64,000 bases of DNA from Pseudomonas asturiensis. GTDB taxonomy: Bacteria > Pseudomonadota > Gammaproteobacteria > Pseudomonadales > Pseudomonadaceae. Shown here piece after piece: positions 51,891 to 61,117 of this stretch. The DNA is taken from NCBI RefSeq assembly GCF_900143095.1, contig NZ_FRDA01000010.1, forward strand, positions 124,001 to 188,000, written 5' to 3'. Position 1 is the stretch's first letter; each line of letters opens with the position of its first letter. A model generated the notes under the pieces. That model was not told where the DNA came from and ran no database searches. It was given only the letters and a program-made list of their open reading frames with translations. Position numbers and translations under genes: made by a program.

Positions 51891-53354
51891 TTAGTGCGCT
51901 CTGGCGTCAGCCGCTTGAGACGCCGGTTTTTCGATTGGCGCAGGCAGCTCCTTCTGCGCAACGGTTGGGCCTACGGTGACTGCAATCATCTTGTCAGCAC
52001 TCAGGTGTTTGCTCATCACGGTCTTGACCTGCTGGACTGTCAGGCTCTGGATGGCTGCCAGGTAGTCATCGAAATGGGACAACGGTAGATCATAGAAACC
52101 AATATCTGCCAATCGGGCACCAATAGCGCCGTTGCCCGCCACCTCCAGCGGGAAGCTGCCGATTATTTTGCGTTTGACGTTATCCAGCTCATTCTGGGTC
52201 GGACCATTGGCGATGAAGTCGCGCACGATCTCCTGAACCAGTTTCAAGGTGTTTTCACTCATCTCGGCACGGGTCTGCAACTCGACCATGAAAACTCCAG
52301 AAGCCTTTTGGGTAAGGAATTTGGACCAGACGTCGTAGGTCAGTCCGCGTTTTTCACGCACTTCAGTCATCAGGCGGCTGCCAAAACCACTCCCGCCCAA
52401 TATCGAACTGCCAGCCATCAGTGCAGCGTAATCGGAGTCGTTACGTGTGATGCCCAACTGGCCCAGCAATATTTGCGCCTGGCTGGACGGGAACTCGATG
52501 TGCGTTGCGCTTGCCTCGGGTTCGACCGGGTCGCCAGTTTTCGCAAGTTTCGGCCCCTTTGGCAGCGAGGTTGAAACTTGCGCTGCGATGGCCTGGGCTT
52601 CTTCCCTGGAAAGATCGCCAATCATTGCAATCACGGCATTGCCGGCAGCATATCCCTCGGCGTGGAATGCTTTCAAATGCGTCTGGGTAATGGCGTTGAC
52701 GTCTTTTTCATTACTATTGGTTCGATGGGCATAGGGATGATCGCCATAGATTTTTTTGTATAGTTCATTCCAGGCAATGGCGCGGGGCTCCAGCTTTTCA
52801 CTCTCGATATTGGCAATCATCAGGTTCTTCAGGCGCGTCATCGCATCGCTCGGGAAGGTTGGCTTGCCGACGACTTCGCTGAAAAGTTTCAAGGCCGGTT
52901 CACGCTTTTGCGCCGCACTCAGGCTGCGCAGCCAGACCGTGGCACTGTCATCATCTGCCCCTGTTTCAAGTTGGGCTCCCAGCGCCTCGAATCCCTGGGC
53001 GATTGCGTTGGCGTCCTTGCCGTTGATGCCTTCTTTGAGCATGTAGCTGGTCAGCTTGGCGATGCCCGGTGTCTTGTCATCCTGGCTGCTGCCTGCAGCG
53101 AAGGTCAGAAATATGTCCAGCATCGGCAGTTCGTGTGCCTCGACGAACAACACCTTGGCGCCCTCGGCGGTATTCCAGGTCTGGATGTTCAGCGCACGGC
53201 GAGCCGGTGCCTTGCCATCCAGTTCCTTGAGGGTCTCCAGTTTGCTGCCCAAAGGCGGTGTGGTTGCCTGATCCGTCAGATCGGACTGAGCAATAGAGGT
53301 ATCGGCTATGACCCGATCAGAAATCGTATGACGTGGATCGTTGCGTTTGATCAT
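51891..53354 (-). CDS. M16 peptidase homologue, non-catalytic partner, signal peptide lost (copy 2)
   Basis: 487 residues, co-linear without gaps with the protein at 48706-50169 and clearly its duplicate; most positions in the body are identical or conservative. It too lacks HxxEH. The N-terminus differs sharply: where copy 1 has a hydrophobic signal core, this protein reads RHTISDRVIADTSIAQSDLT, with Asp, Arg and Ser in place of the hydrophobic residues, so export is not expected. The reading frame is intact and the C-terminal EVREKRGLTYDVWSKFL region is kept. Overlaps the catalytic copy 2 gene by four bases. Confidence 0.88.
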   Translation of the reverse strand: MIKRNDPRHTISDRVIADTSIAQSDLTDQATTPPLGSKLETLKELDGKAPARRALNIQTWNTAEGAKVLFVEAHELPMLDIFLTFAAGSSQDDKTPGIAKLTSYMLKEGINGKDANAIAQGFEALGAQLETGADDDSATVWLRSLSAAQKREPALKLFSEVVGKPTFPSDAMTRLKNLMIANIESEKLEPRAIAWNELYKKIYGDHPYAHRTNSNEKDVNAITQTHLKAFHAEGYAAGNAVIAMIGDLSREEAQAIAAQVSTSLPKGPKLAKTGDPVEPEASATHIEFPSSQAQILLGQLGITRNDSDYAALMAGSSILGGSGFGSRLMTEVREKRGLTYDVWSKFLTQKASGVFMVELQTRAEMSENTLKLVQEIVRDFIANGPTQNELDNVKRKIIGSFPLEVAGNGAIGARLADIGFYDLPLSHFDDYLAAIQSLTVQQVKTVMSKHLSADKMIAVTVGPTVAQKELPAPIEKPASQAADARAH

Positions 53355-54703
53355 TGGGCTTTCTCCTCTGGCATCACATGCGCGATGCTGAGGCGCCCGC
53401 GGGTAAAATAGATGTTGGCGGCATTCTGGATGTCCTGCGGCGTCACGCTCTGCAGGGCTTCCAGCTCGCCGTCCATCAACTTCCAGGGCAGGCCAATGGT
53501 TTCCAGTGTACCGATCATGGTGGCCTGGCTTTCGATCAGGTCGCGCTCGTAAATCACGTTTGCAATGACCTGTGCCTGGGCGCGTTCAAGCTCTTCAGCA
53601 GAAGTCAGCGTGGTCTTCAAGTCTTCCAGCAGGCGCCAGATGCCCGCTTCGACATCCGTCAGGGTTTTTTTCTTCTGGGTGTTGGGGACAGCTTTGATCA
53701 TGAACAGACTGTCGCCGCGCGTAAACGCGTCGTAGCTTGAAGAGGCTTCAGACACCAGCTCTTCGCCACGATTGAGTTGCGTTGCAATACGTGCGCTGTA
53801 ACCGCCGTCCAGCAATGCAGCGATAAGGCGCAGTGCATTGACCGAGCGCGTGTCTTCAGTCGTCGCCATGCCAGGCACATTGAAGCCGTAGAGCAGTCTG
53901 GGCAGTTGGGTGTTGAGGTGCAGGGTGATCTTTCGCTCGCCCGGTTCGGCAAGCTCCAACGGTCTTTTCGACGGGGGCAAGTCACGGCGGGGAATAGCAC
54001 CGAAGAATCGCTGTACCAGTGCCTTGACTTCGTCCGGCTGTACGTCACCGACTACCACCAGCGTGGCATTGTTAGGCGCGTACCAGGCTTCGTACCAGCG
54101 ACGCAGTTCCTCGATCGTCATGCGCTCAAGGTCGGCCATCCAGCCAAGGGTCGGATTGTGGTAGCCACTGGAGGGAAAGGCGAGAGCGCTGAAGCGTTCA
54201 AGCGCCTTGGCCTTCGGATCATCGTCGATGCTCATGCGCCGCTCTTCCCTGATGACTTCGATTTCGCGGCTGAACTCGTCGGCGGGCAGCGTCAGAGTCG
54301 TCATGCGATCTGCTTCCAGCTCCAGCGCGACACTCAGAAGATCACGAGCCAGCGTCTGGTGGTAGACGGTGCAGTCATCACTGGTATATGCGTTATCTTC
54401 GGCGCCCAGGTTTCGCAGGATCAGCGAAGACTCGCCCGGCCCGGTCTTGCTGCTGCCTTTGAACATCATGTGTTCAAGGGCGTGTGACAGACCGGTCTGC
54501 CCCGGCATCTCGTAGCTGGAGCCGATCCTGTACCAGAGCTGGGAAATCACCACCGGAGCACGGTGGTCTTCGCGAACAATGACCTTGAGGCCGTTGTCGA
54601 GGGTGAATTCGTGAGTGGGTTGCGGATCGATGGTCGATGCCGTCAACGGTACGTCGTGTGTGCTGAGCGGAAGTGCCGCATCATTGCGGGTTAAGGTATT
54701 CAT
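53351..54703 (-). CDS. M16 zinc metallopeptidase, signal peptide lost (copy 2)
   Basis: 450 residues, gap-free duplicate of the protein at 50166-51518. The zinc site GLSHALEHMMFKGSS and the acidic ligand region ELEADRMTTLTLP / VIREERRM are intact, so catalysis is probably retained. The N-terminus MNTLTRNDAALPLSTHDVPL keeps the length of the copy 1 signal peptide but has polar or acidic residues in the hydrophobic core, so the protein is predicted to stay in the cytoplasm. DDYTAYYQ of copy 1 is DDCTVYHQ here. Divergent from ftsY. Confidence 0.9.
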   Translation of the reverse strand: MNTLTRNDAALPLSTHDVPLTASTIDPQPTHEFTLDNGLKVIVREDHRAPVVISQLWYRIGSSYEMPGQTGLSHALEHMMFKGSSKTGPGESSLILRNLGAEDNAYTSDDCTVYHQTLARDLLSVALELEADRMTTLTLPADEFSREIEVIREERRMSIDDDPKAKALERFSALAFPSSGYHNPTLGWMADLERMTIEELRRWYEAWYAPNNATLVVVGDVQPDEVKALVQRFFGAIPRRDLPPSKRPLELAEPGERKITLHLNTQLPRLLYGFNVPGMATTEDTRSVNALRLIAALLDGGYSARIATQLNRGEELVSEASSSYDAFTRGDSLFMIKAVPNTQKKKTLTDVEAGIWRLLEDLKTTLTSAEELERAQAQVIANVIYERDLIESQATMIGTLETIGLPWKLMDGELEALQSVTPQDIQNAANIYFTRGRLSIAHVMPEEKAQ

Positions 54704-54961
54704 CCGTGAATTTGAACCTGATCGAGTACGACCTGCCTGAACTTAGCGTCGGCAGCCGCGAGGATGTTAGGATAATGGTGTGTTTCGTGAGAAACAGCTT
54801 TCACCTGTCAAAGGCGAGTGAACCTGTTTAAAACGAAGCTGAACCATATCCCAACAGTGGGCTGCAAAGTGAACATGCAGCCCTAAATGCAGTCTGTTTT
54901 TACTGTCAGAATTTTCCGGATCGCGCTCTGGCGTCCCGCAACCTTGAGATAGCCGTCCTCC

Positions 54962-56464
54962 ATGTTTGGTTCTAACGACGACAAGAAGACCCCAGCTGCC
55001 GCTGGAGAGAAGAAAGGCCTGTTCGGATGGCTGCGTAAAAAGCCACAGGAAGCCGAGCCTGCGCCGCAAGAGTCAACCGCTGCACAGCCTGAACCCGTCG
55101 TCGAAGCGACGCCGCAGGTTGAGGCTCTGATTGCCCCTCAATCCGTTCTCCGGGCTGCCGAGCCGCAGCCGCATGTGGAACCGGGCGAGCCGTCGCCACA
55201 ACCCTGGCTGACATTGCCGGTGGCCGAAGAGCCAGTGGCCTTGATCGATGAGCGTGAGCCTCACATTACGCCGCCTATTCCCCAACAGCCTCCTGTGCAA
55301 TCTGCGCCTCAGTACGCGGCGGTGCCGGCTCCCGTGCCTTCGCCTGAGCCGGAACCAGAACCTGCTGTCGATATTGTGTCGACCAGCGTTCCGGAGCCTG
55401 TGCTGGTCGAGCCTGCGCCCGTTGTTGAGCCGGTCATCGCACAGCCTGCTGTACTGCCTGTTAAGCAGGCAGCCGAGCCCGCTCAGGAACCCGCTCCTGT
55501 CCCTCCGCCGGTTCAAGAGCCTGAAACCAGTAAGGTCGGCTTCTTTGCCCGCCTCAAACAGGGCCTGTCGAAAACCAGCGCCAGCATCGGCGAGGGCATG
55601 GCCAGCCTGTTTCTGGGCAAGAAAGCCATTGACGATGACCTGCTCGAAGAAATCGAGACCCGCCTGCTGACCGCTGATGTCGGCGTCGAAGCCACGTCGG
55701 TGATCATTCAGAGCCTGACCCAGAAGGTGGCCCGCAAACAGTTGACCGACGCTCAGGCGCTCTACACCTCGCTGCAAGGTGAGCTGGCCGCGATGCTCAA
55801 GCCGGTTGAACAGCCGCTGGTGATCAAGGCCGAGCACAAGCCCTTCGTGATTCTGGTGGTGGGCGTCAACGGTGCTGGCAAGACCACGACCATTGGCAAG
55901 CTGGCCAAGAAACTGCAGCTTGAAGGCAAGAAAGTGATGCTCGCGGCAGGCGATACCTTCCGCGCCGCTGCCGTCGAGCAGTTGCAGGTCTGGGGTGAGC
56001 GCAACAAGATTCCGGTCATCGCCCAGCACACGGGTGCAGACTCCGCTTCGGTCATCTTCGACGCCGTTCAGGCCGCCAAGGCGCGTGGCATCGACGTACT
56101 GATTGCCGACACCGCTGGCCGCCTGCACACCAAAGACAACCTGATGGAAGAACTGAAAAAGGTGCGCCGTGTGATCGGCAAACTGGACGCAGATGCACCG
56201 CACGAAGTGCTGCTGGTGCTCGATGCAGGTACCGGCCAGAACGCTATCAACCAGGCCAAGCAGTTCAACCAGACGGTCACGCTGACCGGTCTTGCGCTCA
56301 CTAAACTGGATGGCACGGCCAAAGGCGGTGTCATTTTTGCGCTGGCCAAGCAATTCGGCCTGCCCATTCGTTACATCGGCGTGGGTGAAGGCATCGACGA
56401 CCTGCGCACCTTCGAAGCCGAACCCTTTGTTCAGGCTCTGTTTGCGGAGCGGGAGCGTCCATGA
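54962..56464 (+). CDS. ftsY: Signal recognition particle receptor FtsY
   Basis: SRP receptor GTPase that docks ribosome-SRP complexes at the membrane. 500 residues: an N-terminal basic amphipathic stretch (KKGLFGWLRKKPQE), about 160 residues of acidic Pro/Glu/Ala-rich linker, then the NG domain with GVNGAGKTTTIGKLAKKL (G1), LIADTAGRLHTKDNL (G3) and TKLDGTAKGG (G4). Overlaps ftsE by four bases; first gene of ftsY-ftsE-ftsX. Confidence 0.97.
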   Translation: MFGSNDDKKTPAAAGEKKGLFGWLRKKPQEAEPAPQESTAAQPEPVVEATPQVEALIAPQSVLRAAEPQPHVEPGEPSPQPWLTLPVAEEPVALIDEREPHITPPIPQQPPVQSAPQYAAVPAPVPSPEPEPEPAVDIVSTSVPEPVLVEPAPVVEPVIAQPAVLPVKQAAEPAQEPAPVPPPVQEPETSKVGFFARLKQGLSKTSASIGEGMASLFLGKKAIDDDLLEEIETRLLTADVGVEATSVIIQSLTQKVARKQLTDAQALYTSLQGELAAMLKPVEQPLVIKAEHKPFVILVVGVNGAGKTTTIGKLAKKLQLEGKKVMLAAGDTFRAAAVEQLQVWGERNKIPVIAQHTGADSASVIFDAVQAAKARGIDVLIADTAGRLHTKDNLMEELKKVRRVIGKLDADAPHEVLLVLDAGTGQNAINQAKQFNQTVTLTGLALTKLDGTAKGGVIFALAKQFGLPIRYIGVGEGIDDLRTFEAEPFVQALFAERERP

Positions 56465-57132
56465 TTCGTTTCGAGCAGGTCGGTAAACGCTACCCGAATG
56501 GACATGTCGGGTTGCATGAACTGAGCTTTCGAGTACGTCGCGGCGAATTTCTGTTCGTCACCGGGCATTCCGGTGAGGGCAAGAGCACGCTGCTGCGCCT
56601 GTTGCTGGCCATGGAGCGCCCGACAACCGGCAAATTGATGCTGGCGGGCCAGGACCTCGGGCAGATCAGCAATGCGCAGATCCCGTTCCTGCGTCGTCAG
56701 ATCGGTGTGGTGTTCCAGAATCACCAGTTGCTGTTTGATCGCACGGTGTTCAACAACATCGCACTGCCGTTGCAGATTCTCGGGTTGTCCAAGCCTGAAA
56801 TCGCCAAGCGTGTCGATTCTGCGCTGGATCGTGTGGCACTGTCCGACAAGGCCGATCTGTATCCTGGCGACCTTTCGACCGGGCAACAACAGCGCGTCGG
56901 TATTGCCCGCGCTATCGTCCACCGCCCGGCCTTGCTGCTGGCGGATGAGCCGACCGGTAACCTCGATCCACGATTGGCAGCGGAAATCATGGGTGTGTTC
57001 GAAGACATCAACCGGCTGGGCACCAGCGTGCTGATCGCCAGTCACGACCTGGCCCTGATCGCCCGCATGCGCCATCGCATGCTGACCTTGCAACGCGGTC
57101 GTCTGATCGGCGACGGGGAGGCCGGGGTATGA
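56461..57132 (+). CDS. ftsE: Cell division ATP-binding protein FtsE
   Basis: ABC-type ATPase that with FtsX controls periplasmic amidase activity at the septum. The 223 residues have Walker A GHSGEGKSTLLRLLL, signature LSTGQQQRVGIARAIV (here LSTGQ rather than LSGGQ), and Walker B LLLADEPTGNLDP. Overlaps ftsY and ftsX by four bases each. Confidence 0.96.
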   Translation: MIRFEQVGKRYPNGHVGLHELSFRVRRGEFLFVTGHSGEGKSTLLRLLLAMERPTTGKLMLAGQDLGQISNAQIPFLRRQIGVVFQNHQLLFDRTVFNNIALPLQILGLSKPEIAKRVDSALDRVALSDKADLYPGDLSTGQQQRVGIARAIVHRPALLLADEPTGNLDPRLAAEIMGVFEDINRLGTSVLIASHDLALIARMRHRMLTLQRGRLIGDGEAGV

Positions 57133-58163
57133 GTGCTACACGCAGTCCAAAGGTTTCGGAGCGCGTAGCGCCCAAGGCCGCTGATCCAGCGCCTCAAAAA
57201 CAGAAAAAAAAGCGTAATGACCACGACGATGACGGCCCGGACTTCAGCGCCTTGCTGTCGGCCTGGATCGAGAGCCATCGGTCCAGCATGGTCGACAGCC
57301 TGCGTCGTCTGGGCAAACAGCCGATCGGCAGCTTCTTTACCTGCCTGGTCATGGCCATTGCCCTGAGTCTGCCCATGGGCCTGTCATTGCTGTTGAGCAA
57401 CGTCGAGCGTCTTGGCGGTTCCTGGCAGCGTGCGGCGCAGATTTCGATCTACCTGAACCTGGATGCCAGCACAGCTGATGGCACCCGCATGCGCGATGAA
57501 ATCAAGGCCATGCCTGGTGTGGCGGATGCCGAATACATCAGCAGTGAGCAGGCGCTGGGCGAGTTCCAGCAGCAGTCAGGGTTGGGCGAGGCGCTCAAGG
57601 AGTTGCCGGAAAACCCGCTGCCCGGCGTGGTCCTGGTAACGCCTGACCAAGTCGACAAGCCGGCGCTGGAAGCCTTGCGCACCCGTCTTGCCGAGCTGCC
57701 CAAGGTGCAGCAGGCCCAGCTTGATCTGGTCTGGGTCGAACGACTGGCGGCCATTCTCAAACTGGGCGACCGGTTCGTTTTCGGCTTGACGGTTCTGCTG
57801 GTCTCGGCTTTGCTATTGGTCATTGGTAACACGATACGTCTGCACATCGAGAACCGTCGCACCGAGATCGAAGTGATCAAGCTGGTGGGCGGGACCGACA
57901 GCTATGTGCGCAGGCCCTTCCTTTATATGGGCGCGCTGTACGGTTTCGGGGCAGGGATCCTGTCCTGGGGCGTGCTGGCATATGGTTTGAACTGGCTCAA
58001 CGGTGCGGTTGTAGGCTTGGCCGGTCTTTACGGAAGCGACTTTGCCTTGGCCGGTGTGCCAGTGGGCGACGGATTTTCGCTCTTGCTTGGAGCGGTATTG
58101 TTAGGGTATATCGGTGCTTGGATTGCGGTCGCTCGTCACTTGCGTGAGCTGGCGCCCCGGTAA
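57129..58163 (+). CDS. ftsX: Cell division protein FtsX
   Basis: Membrane partner of FtsE. The 344 residues have a Lys-rich cytoplasmic extension, TM1 (FFTCLVMAIALSLPMGLSLL), a periplasmic domain, and three more helices including FVFGLTVLLVSALLLVIGNT, with the conserved cytoplasmic segment RTEIEVIKLVGGTDSYVRRP. Last of ftsYEX; rpoH follows after 114 bases with its own promoter. Confidence 0.95.
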   Translation: MSATRSPKVSERVAPKAADPAPQKQKKKRNDHDDDGPDFSALLSAWIESHRSSMVDSLRRLGKQPIGSFFTCLVMAIALSLPMGLSLLLSNVERLGGSWQRAAQISIYLNLDASTADGTRMRDEIKAMPGVADAEYISSEQALGEFQQQSGLGEALKELPENPLPGVVLVTPDQVDKPALEALRTRLAELPKVQQAQLDLVWVERLAAILKLGDRFVFGLTVLLVSALLLVIGNTIRLHIENRRTEIEVIKLVGGTDSYVRRPFLYMGALYGFGAGILSWGVLAYGLNWLNGAVVGLAGLYGSDFALAGVPVGDGFSLLLGAVLLGYIGAWIAVARHLRELAPR

Positions 58164-58203
58164 AGCTAAATTTTGTTTCACCAGTTGGCTTCTTGAAAAC
58201 AAG

Positions 58204-58230
58204 GAACTTGTCTCGCGGTTCCAAGTCAAT
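58204..58230 (+). promoter_or_regulatory. Candidate AlgU (sigma-E) promoter of rpoH
   Basis: GAACTT-N16-TCAAT fits the AlgU pattern GAACTT-N16/17-TCtgA in the -35 and partly in the -10. It ends 47 bases before the rpoH ATG. AlgU-driven rpoH transcription is known in P. aeruginosa; here it is inference. Confidence 0.5.
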
Positions 58231-58277
58231 CTGGCAGTGCTGAACTGCACTTTTATGTGCGCTGGAGGTTTTTTCGT

Positions 58278-59132
<855 letters not shown>

Positions 59133-59148
59133 CGTAGCCCGGTAACGC

Positions 59149-59178
59149 AAAACGCCCCGATCTGATCGGGGCGTTTTT
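59149..59178 (+). terminator. rpoH terminator
   Basis: AAAACGCCCCGAT-CTG-ATCGGGGCGTTTTT, perfect stem. The T-run ends one base before the stop codon of the convergent small gene. Confidence 0.92.
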
Positions 59179-59179
59179 G

Positions 59180-59419
59180 TTAGTAGTCGTCAATGTTGCA
59201 TGTCAGCTGGTAGAAGTAGTTCGGATCATGGGGCTCGTCACCGATGAGTTTGACGATTGCTTGCAGTTGAGCGGCGTCAAGATTGTAGCCTTCATAGCCC
59301 AGTTGCTCTGATGTCCAGCCCATGATGCTTTTGAGCTGTTCGTCATTGCCGGGAGGGATTTCTTTTTCAAAAGCGAGGAAATCGGTTTTTTTATCGAATG
59401 CTTCAAGTAAGTATTTCAT
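59180..59419 (-). CDS. Small immunity-like protein (copy A)
   Basis: 79 residues, acidic, no signal peptide. The sequence (start MKYLLEAFDKKTDFLAF, middle IMGWTSEQLGYEGYNL, end YQLTCNIDDY) resembles small cytoplasmic immunity-type proteins that accompany bacteriocins or polymorphic toxins in Pseudomonas; I recall the fold class but cannot name the family with certainty. GAGGA stands seven bases before the ATG. No toxin gene is adjacent. A second full-length copy (59634-59873) and a 3' fragment (60271-60321) follow. Confidence 0.75.
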   Translation of the reverse strand: MKYLLEAFDKKTDFLAFEKEIPPGNDEQLKSIMGWTSEQLGYEGYNLDAAQLQAIVKLIGDEPHDPNYFYQLTCNIDDY

Positions 59420-59512
59420 GGTTCGATCCTCGTATTAGGGGTAGTCCTCTTTAGTCTGTGCTTCTGTTTCTCGTTATGTAATATTCCACATTGCACGATC
59501 TTGGGGGCGGAG

Positions 59513-59629
59513 GCGACTCTCCGTCGGACGTATTCGTCAGCTGAAGAAGATCGGTGTACCTGCATAAAGCTTAGGTGGCTGCGTAATTACCCAACACTAC
59601 AACACACGCCGATCAGATCGGAGCATTTT
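59513..59629 (+). pseudogene. Degenerate rpoH 3' end plus terminator relic
   Basis: Bases near 59528-59542 repeat CGTATTCGTCAGCT of the rpoH end exactly, in a frame reading RIRQLKKIG before a TAA. The following ACGCCGATCAGATCGGAGC-TTTT (59606-59629) is a decayed form of the rpoH terminator. It sits at the same place relative to copy B of the small gene as the true rpoH end does to copy A. Confidence 0.55.
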
Positions 59630-59633
59630 GGTT

Positions 59634-59873
59634 TTAGAGGTCGTCAGCGTTGCACGTCAGTTGGTAAAAGTAATTCGGATCATGGGGCTCATCACCGATG
59701 ATCTTGACGATTGCTTCCAACTGAGAGACCTCTAGGTTGTAGCCTTCATCGCCCCACTGCTCGGATGTCCAGCCCATGATGCTCTTGAGCTGTTCGTCAT
59801 TGCCAACTGGGATTTCTTTTTTGAAAGCAAGATACTCGGTTTTTTTATCGAATGCTTCAAGTAGATATTTTAT
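59634..59873 (-). pseudogene. Immunity-like gene copy B with ATA in place of ATG
   Basis: An uninterrupted 80-codon frame of exactly the same length as copy A, encoding (I)KYLLEAFDKKTEYLAF through to YQLTCNADDL. The start codon is ATA. AAGGAG lies nine bases upstream and an in-frame TAA just before it rules out an upstream start. Conservation of the frame with substitutions argues that it was functional until recently or is still translated weakly from AUA. Confidence 0.65.
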
Positions 59874-59880
59874 GCTTCGA

Positions 59881-60166
59881 TACTCCTTTTAGGATCGGCA
59901 TCTTTGATATTTATACCTGCTTTAGGGCTGATTTAACCTAGGTGTTCTTCGCGTTTATTGTGCATTTCCACCTTTGTTCGAAATCTTCTTTTGCTCAAGA
60001 AAAGTTCCCCCGGCTTTCTATAATGCCTGTCAGATTAAATATTCTGGATATCTAAACAAGGTTTCGAGAAAAAAGGAGATGGATACCACAAGAATAGGTA
60101 AATAATCATACGTAATAGAGGGTTGTTTCATTTTTTAATATTTTTCGGTTCTTCACTCGGCGCAAA
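59881..60166. other. AT-rich gap behind the immunity-like copies
   Basis: About 285 bases of clearly lower GC than the surroundings, with no gene I can support. It includes the promoter side of copy B. The composition suggests acquired DNA. Confidence 0.5.
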
Positions 60167-60269
60167 AATACAACGGCTCTGCCGAGCGCGATGAACAAGC
60201 TCAAGACGTCGATAGCGGCGTAACGCGAAACGGCAATGCAAAACGCCCCGATCTGATCGGGGCGTTTTT
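60167..60269 (+). pseudogene. Second repeated rpoH 3' end and terminator
   Basis: From 60187 the sequence is nearly identical to the end of rpoH (CGCGATGAACAAGCTCAAGA onward), through the stop codon (60221-60223) and the terminator (60240-60269). Upstream, TACAACG and GCCGAG match rpoH but 23 bases between them and CGCGATG are missing. Only about 20 codons are represented. Confidence 0.75.
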
Positions 60270-60270
60270 G

Positions 60271-60321
60271 TTAGTAGTCGTCAATGTTGCATGTCAGCTG
60301 GTAGAAGTAGTTCGGATCATG
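60271..60321 (-). pseudogene. 3' fragment of the immunity-like gene (copy C)
   Basis: The last 17 codons of copy A, encoding HDPNYFYQLTCNIDDY and the stop, are repeated here without a base change and then break off at 60321, three bases before the mtgA stop region. The rest of the gene is absent. Confidence 0.8.
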
Positions 60322-60326
60322 AGTCA

Positions 60327-61037
60327 TCACCACCGACGGCTGCTATTCAAATTCGCCAGATACCCATCCCCACCCAATTGCCGCATCTGCTGGCGGATCC
60401 AGCCCGCGCGGCGGGAGACGTAGCTGCTGGGGTGGCTGGCGCTCCATTCCCGGGGGTTGGGCAGGACGGCGGCGAGGTAGCTGGCTTGCTGGACGGTCAG
60501 GGCGCTGGCATTGACCCGGAAGTGATGCTGCGCGGCGGCTTGAGCGCCAAACACGCCTTCGTCCCATTCGACGCTGTTGAGGTAGACCTCAAGGATGCGC
60601 TCCTTGGACCACAGCAGCTCGATCAGCGTGGTGAACCAGGCTTCCAGGCCTTTGCGCAGGTAGCTGCGGCCGGACCACAGGAACAGGTTTTTCGAGACTT
60701 GCTGGCTCAGGGTGCTGGCGCCGCGGATCGAGCCGCCGCGTTCGTTATGCAGGATGGCCGCCTGGATGGCGTCGACATCGAAGCCCCAATGCTCGGCGAA
60801 TTTCTGGTCTTCGCCTGCGATGACGGCGATTTTCAGGTTGTCGGAAATCTTGTCCCACGGCTGCCAGTCGCGCTGCAGGTCGATAGGCTGACCGTCAACC
60901 CAGGATTCGATCTTGCGCTCCACCATCAGCGCCGTGCCTGGCGGTGGTATCCAGCGGAAGATCAGAACCAGAATGACGCTGCCGGCAGCGAACCACAGCA
61001 GGGCTTTGAGTAGGCGACGAAAGAGAGACTGCAGCAT
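60327..61037 (-). CDS. mtgA: Monofunctional biosynthetic peptidoglycan transglycosylase
   Basis: Membrane-anchored GT51 glycosyltransferase that polymerises lipid II without a transpeptidase domain. 236 residues from the ATG at 61037: membrane helix LLKALLWFAAGSVILVLIFR, then the GT51 motifs EDQKFAEHWGFD (catalytic Glu), RGASTLSQQVSKNLFLW, RKGLEAWFT, ELLWSKERILEVYLN and FGAQAAAQHHF. A GTG start at 61106 is possible but would extend past the family N-terminus. Divergent from the DUF423 gene. Confidence 0.94.
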   Translation of the reverse strand: MLQSLFRRLLKALLWFAAGSVILVLIFRWIPPPGTALMVERKIESWVDGQPIDLQRDWQPWDKISDNLKIAVIAGEDQKFAEHWGFDVDAIQAAILHNERGGSIRGASTLSQQVSKNLFLWSGRSYLRKGLEAWFTTLIELLWSKERILEVYLNSVEWDEGVFGAQAAAQHHFRVNASALTVQQASYLAAVLPNPREWSASHPSSYVSRRAGWIRQQMRQLGGDGYLANLNSSRRW

Positions 61038-61117
61038 AGAGATGGCTTGGCCGAACCCGTTGAGCGGGCCATTATACAGACCGTGCGCCTTTGGACGATT
61101 TTTCACTGGAGTTCCTG

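Noticed and set aside
60079..60105. Eight-codon frame (MDTTRIGK) with AAGGAG
   Set aside because: The Shine-Dalgarno box abuts the ATG with no spacing, the peptide is trivial and the region is degenerate AT-rich DNA.
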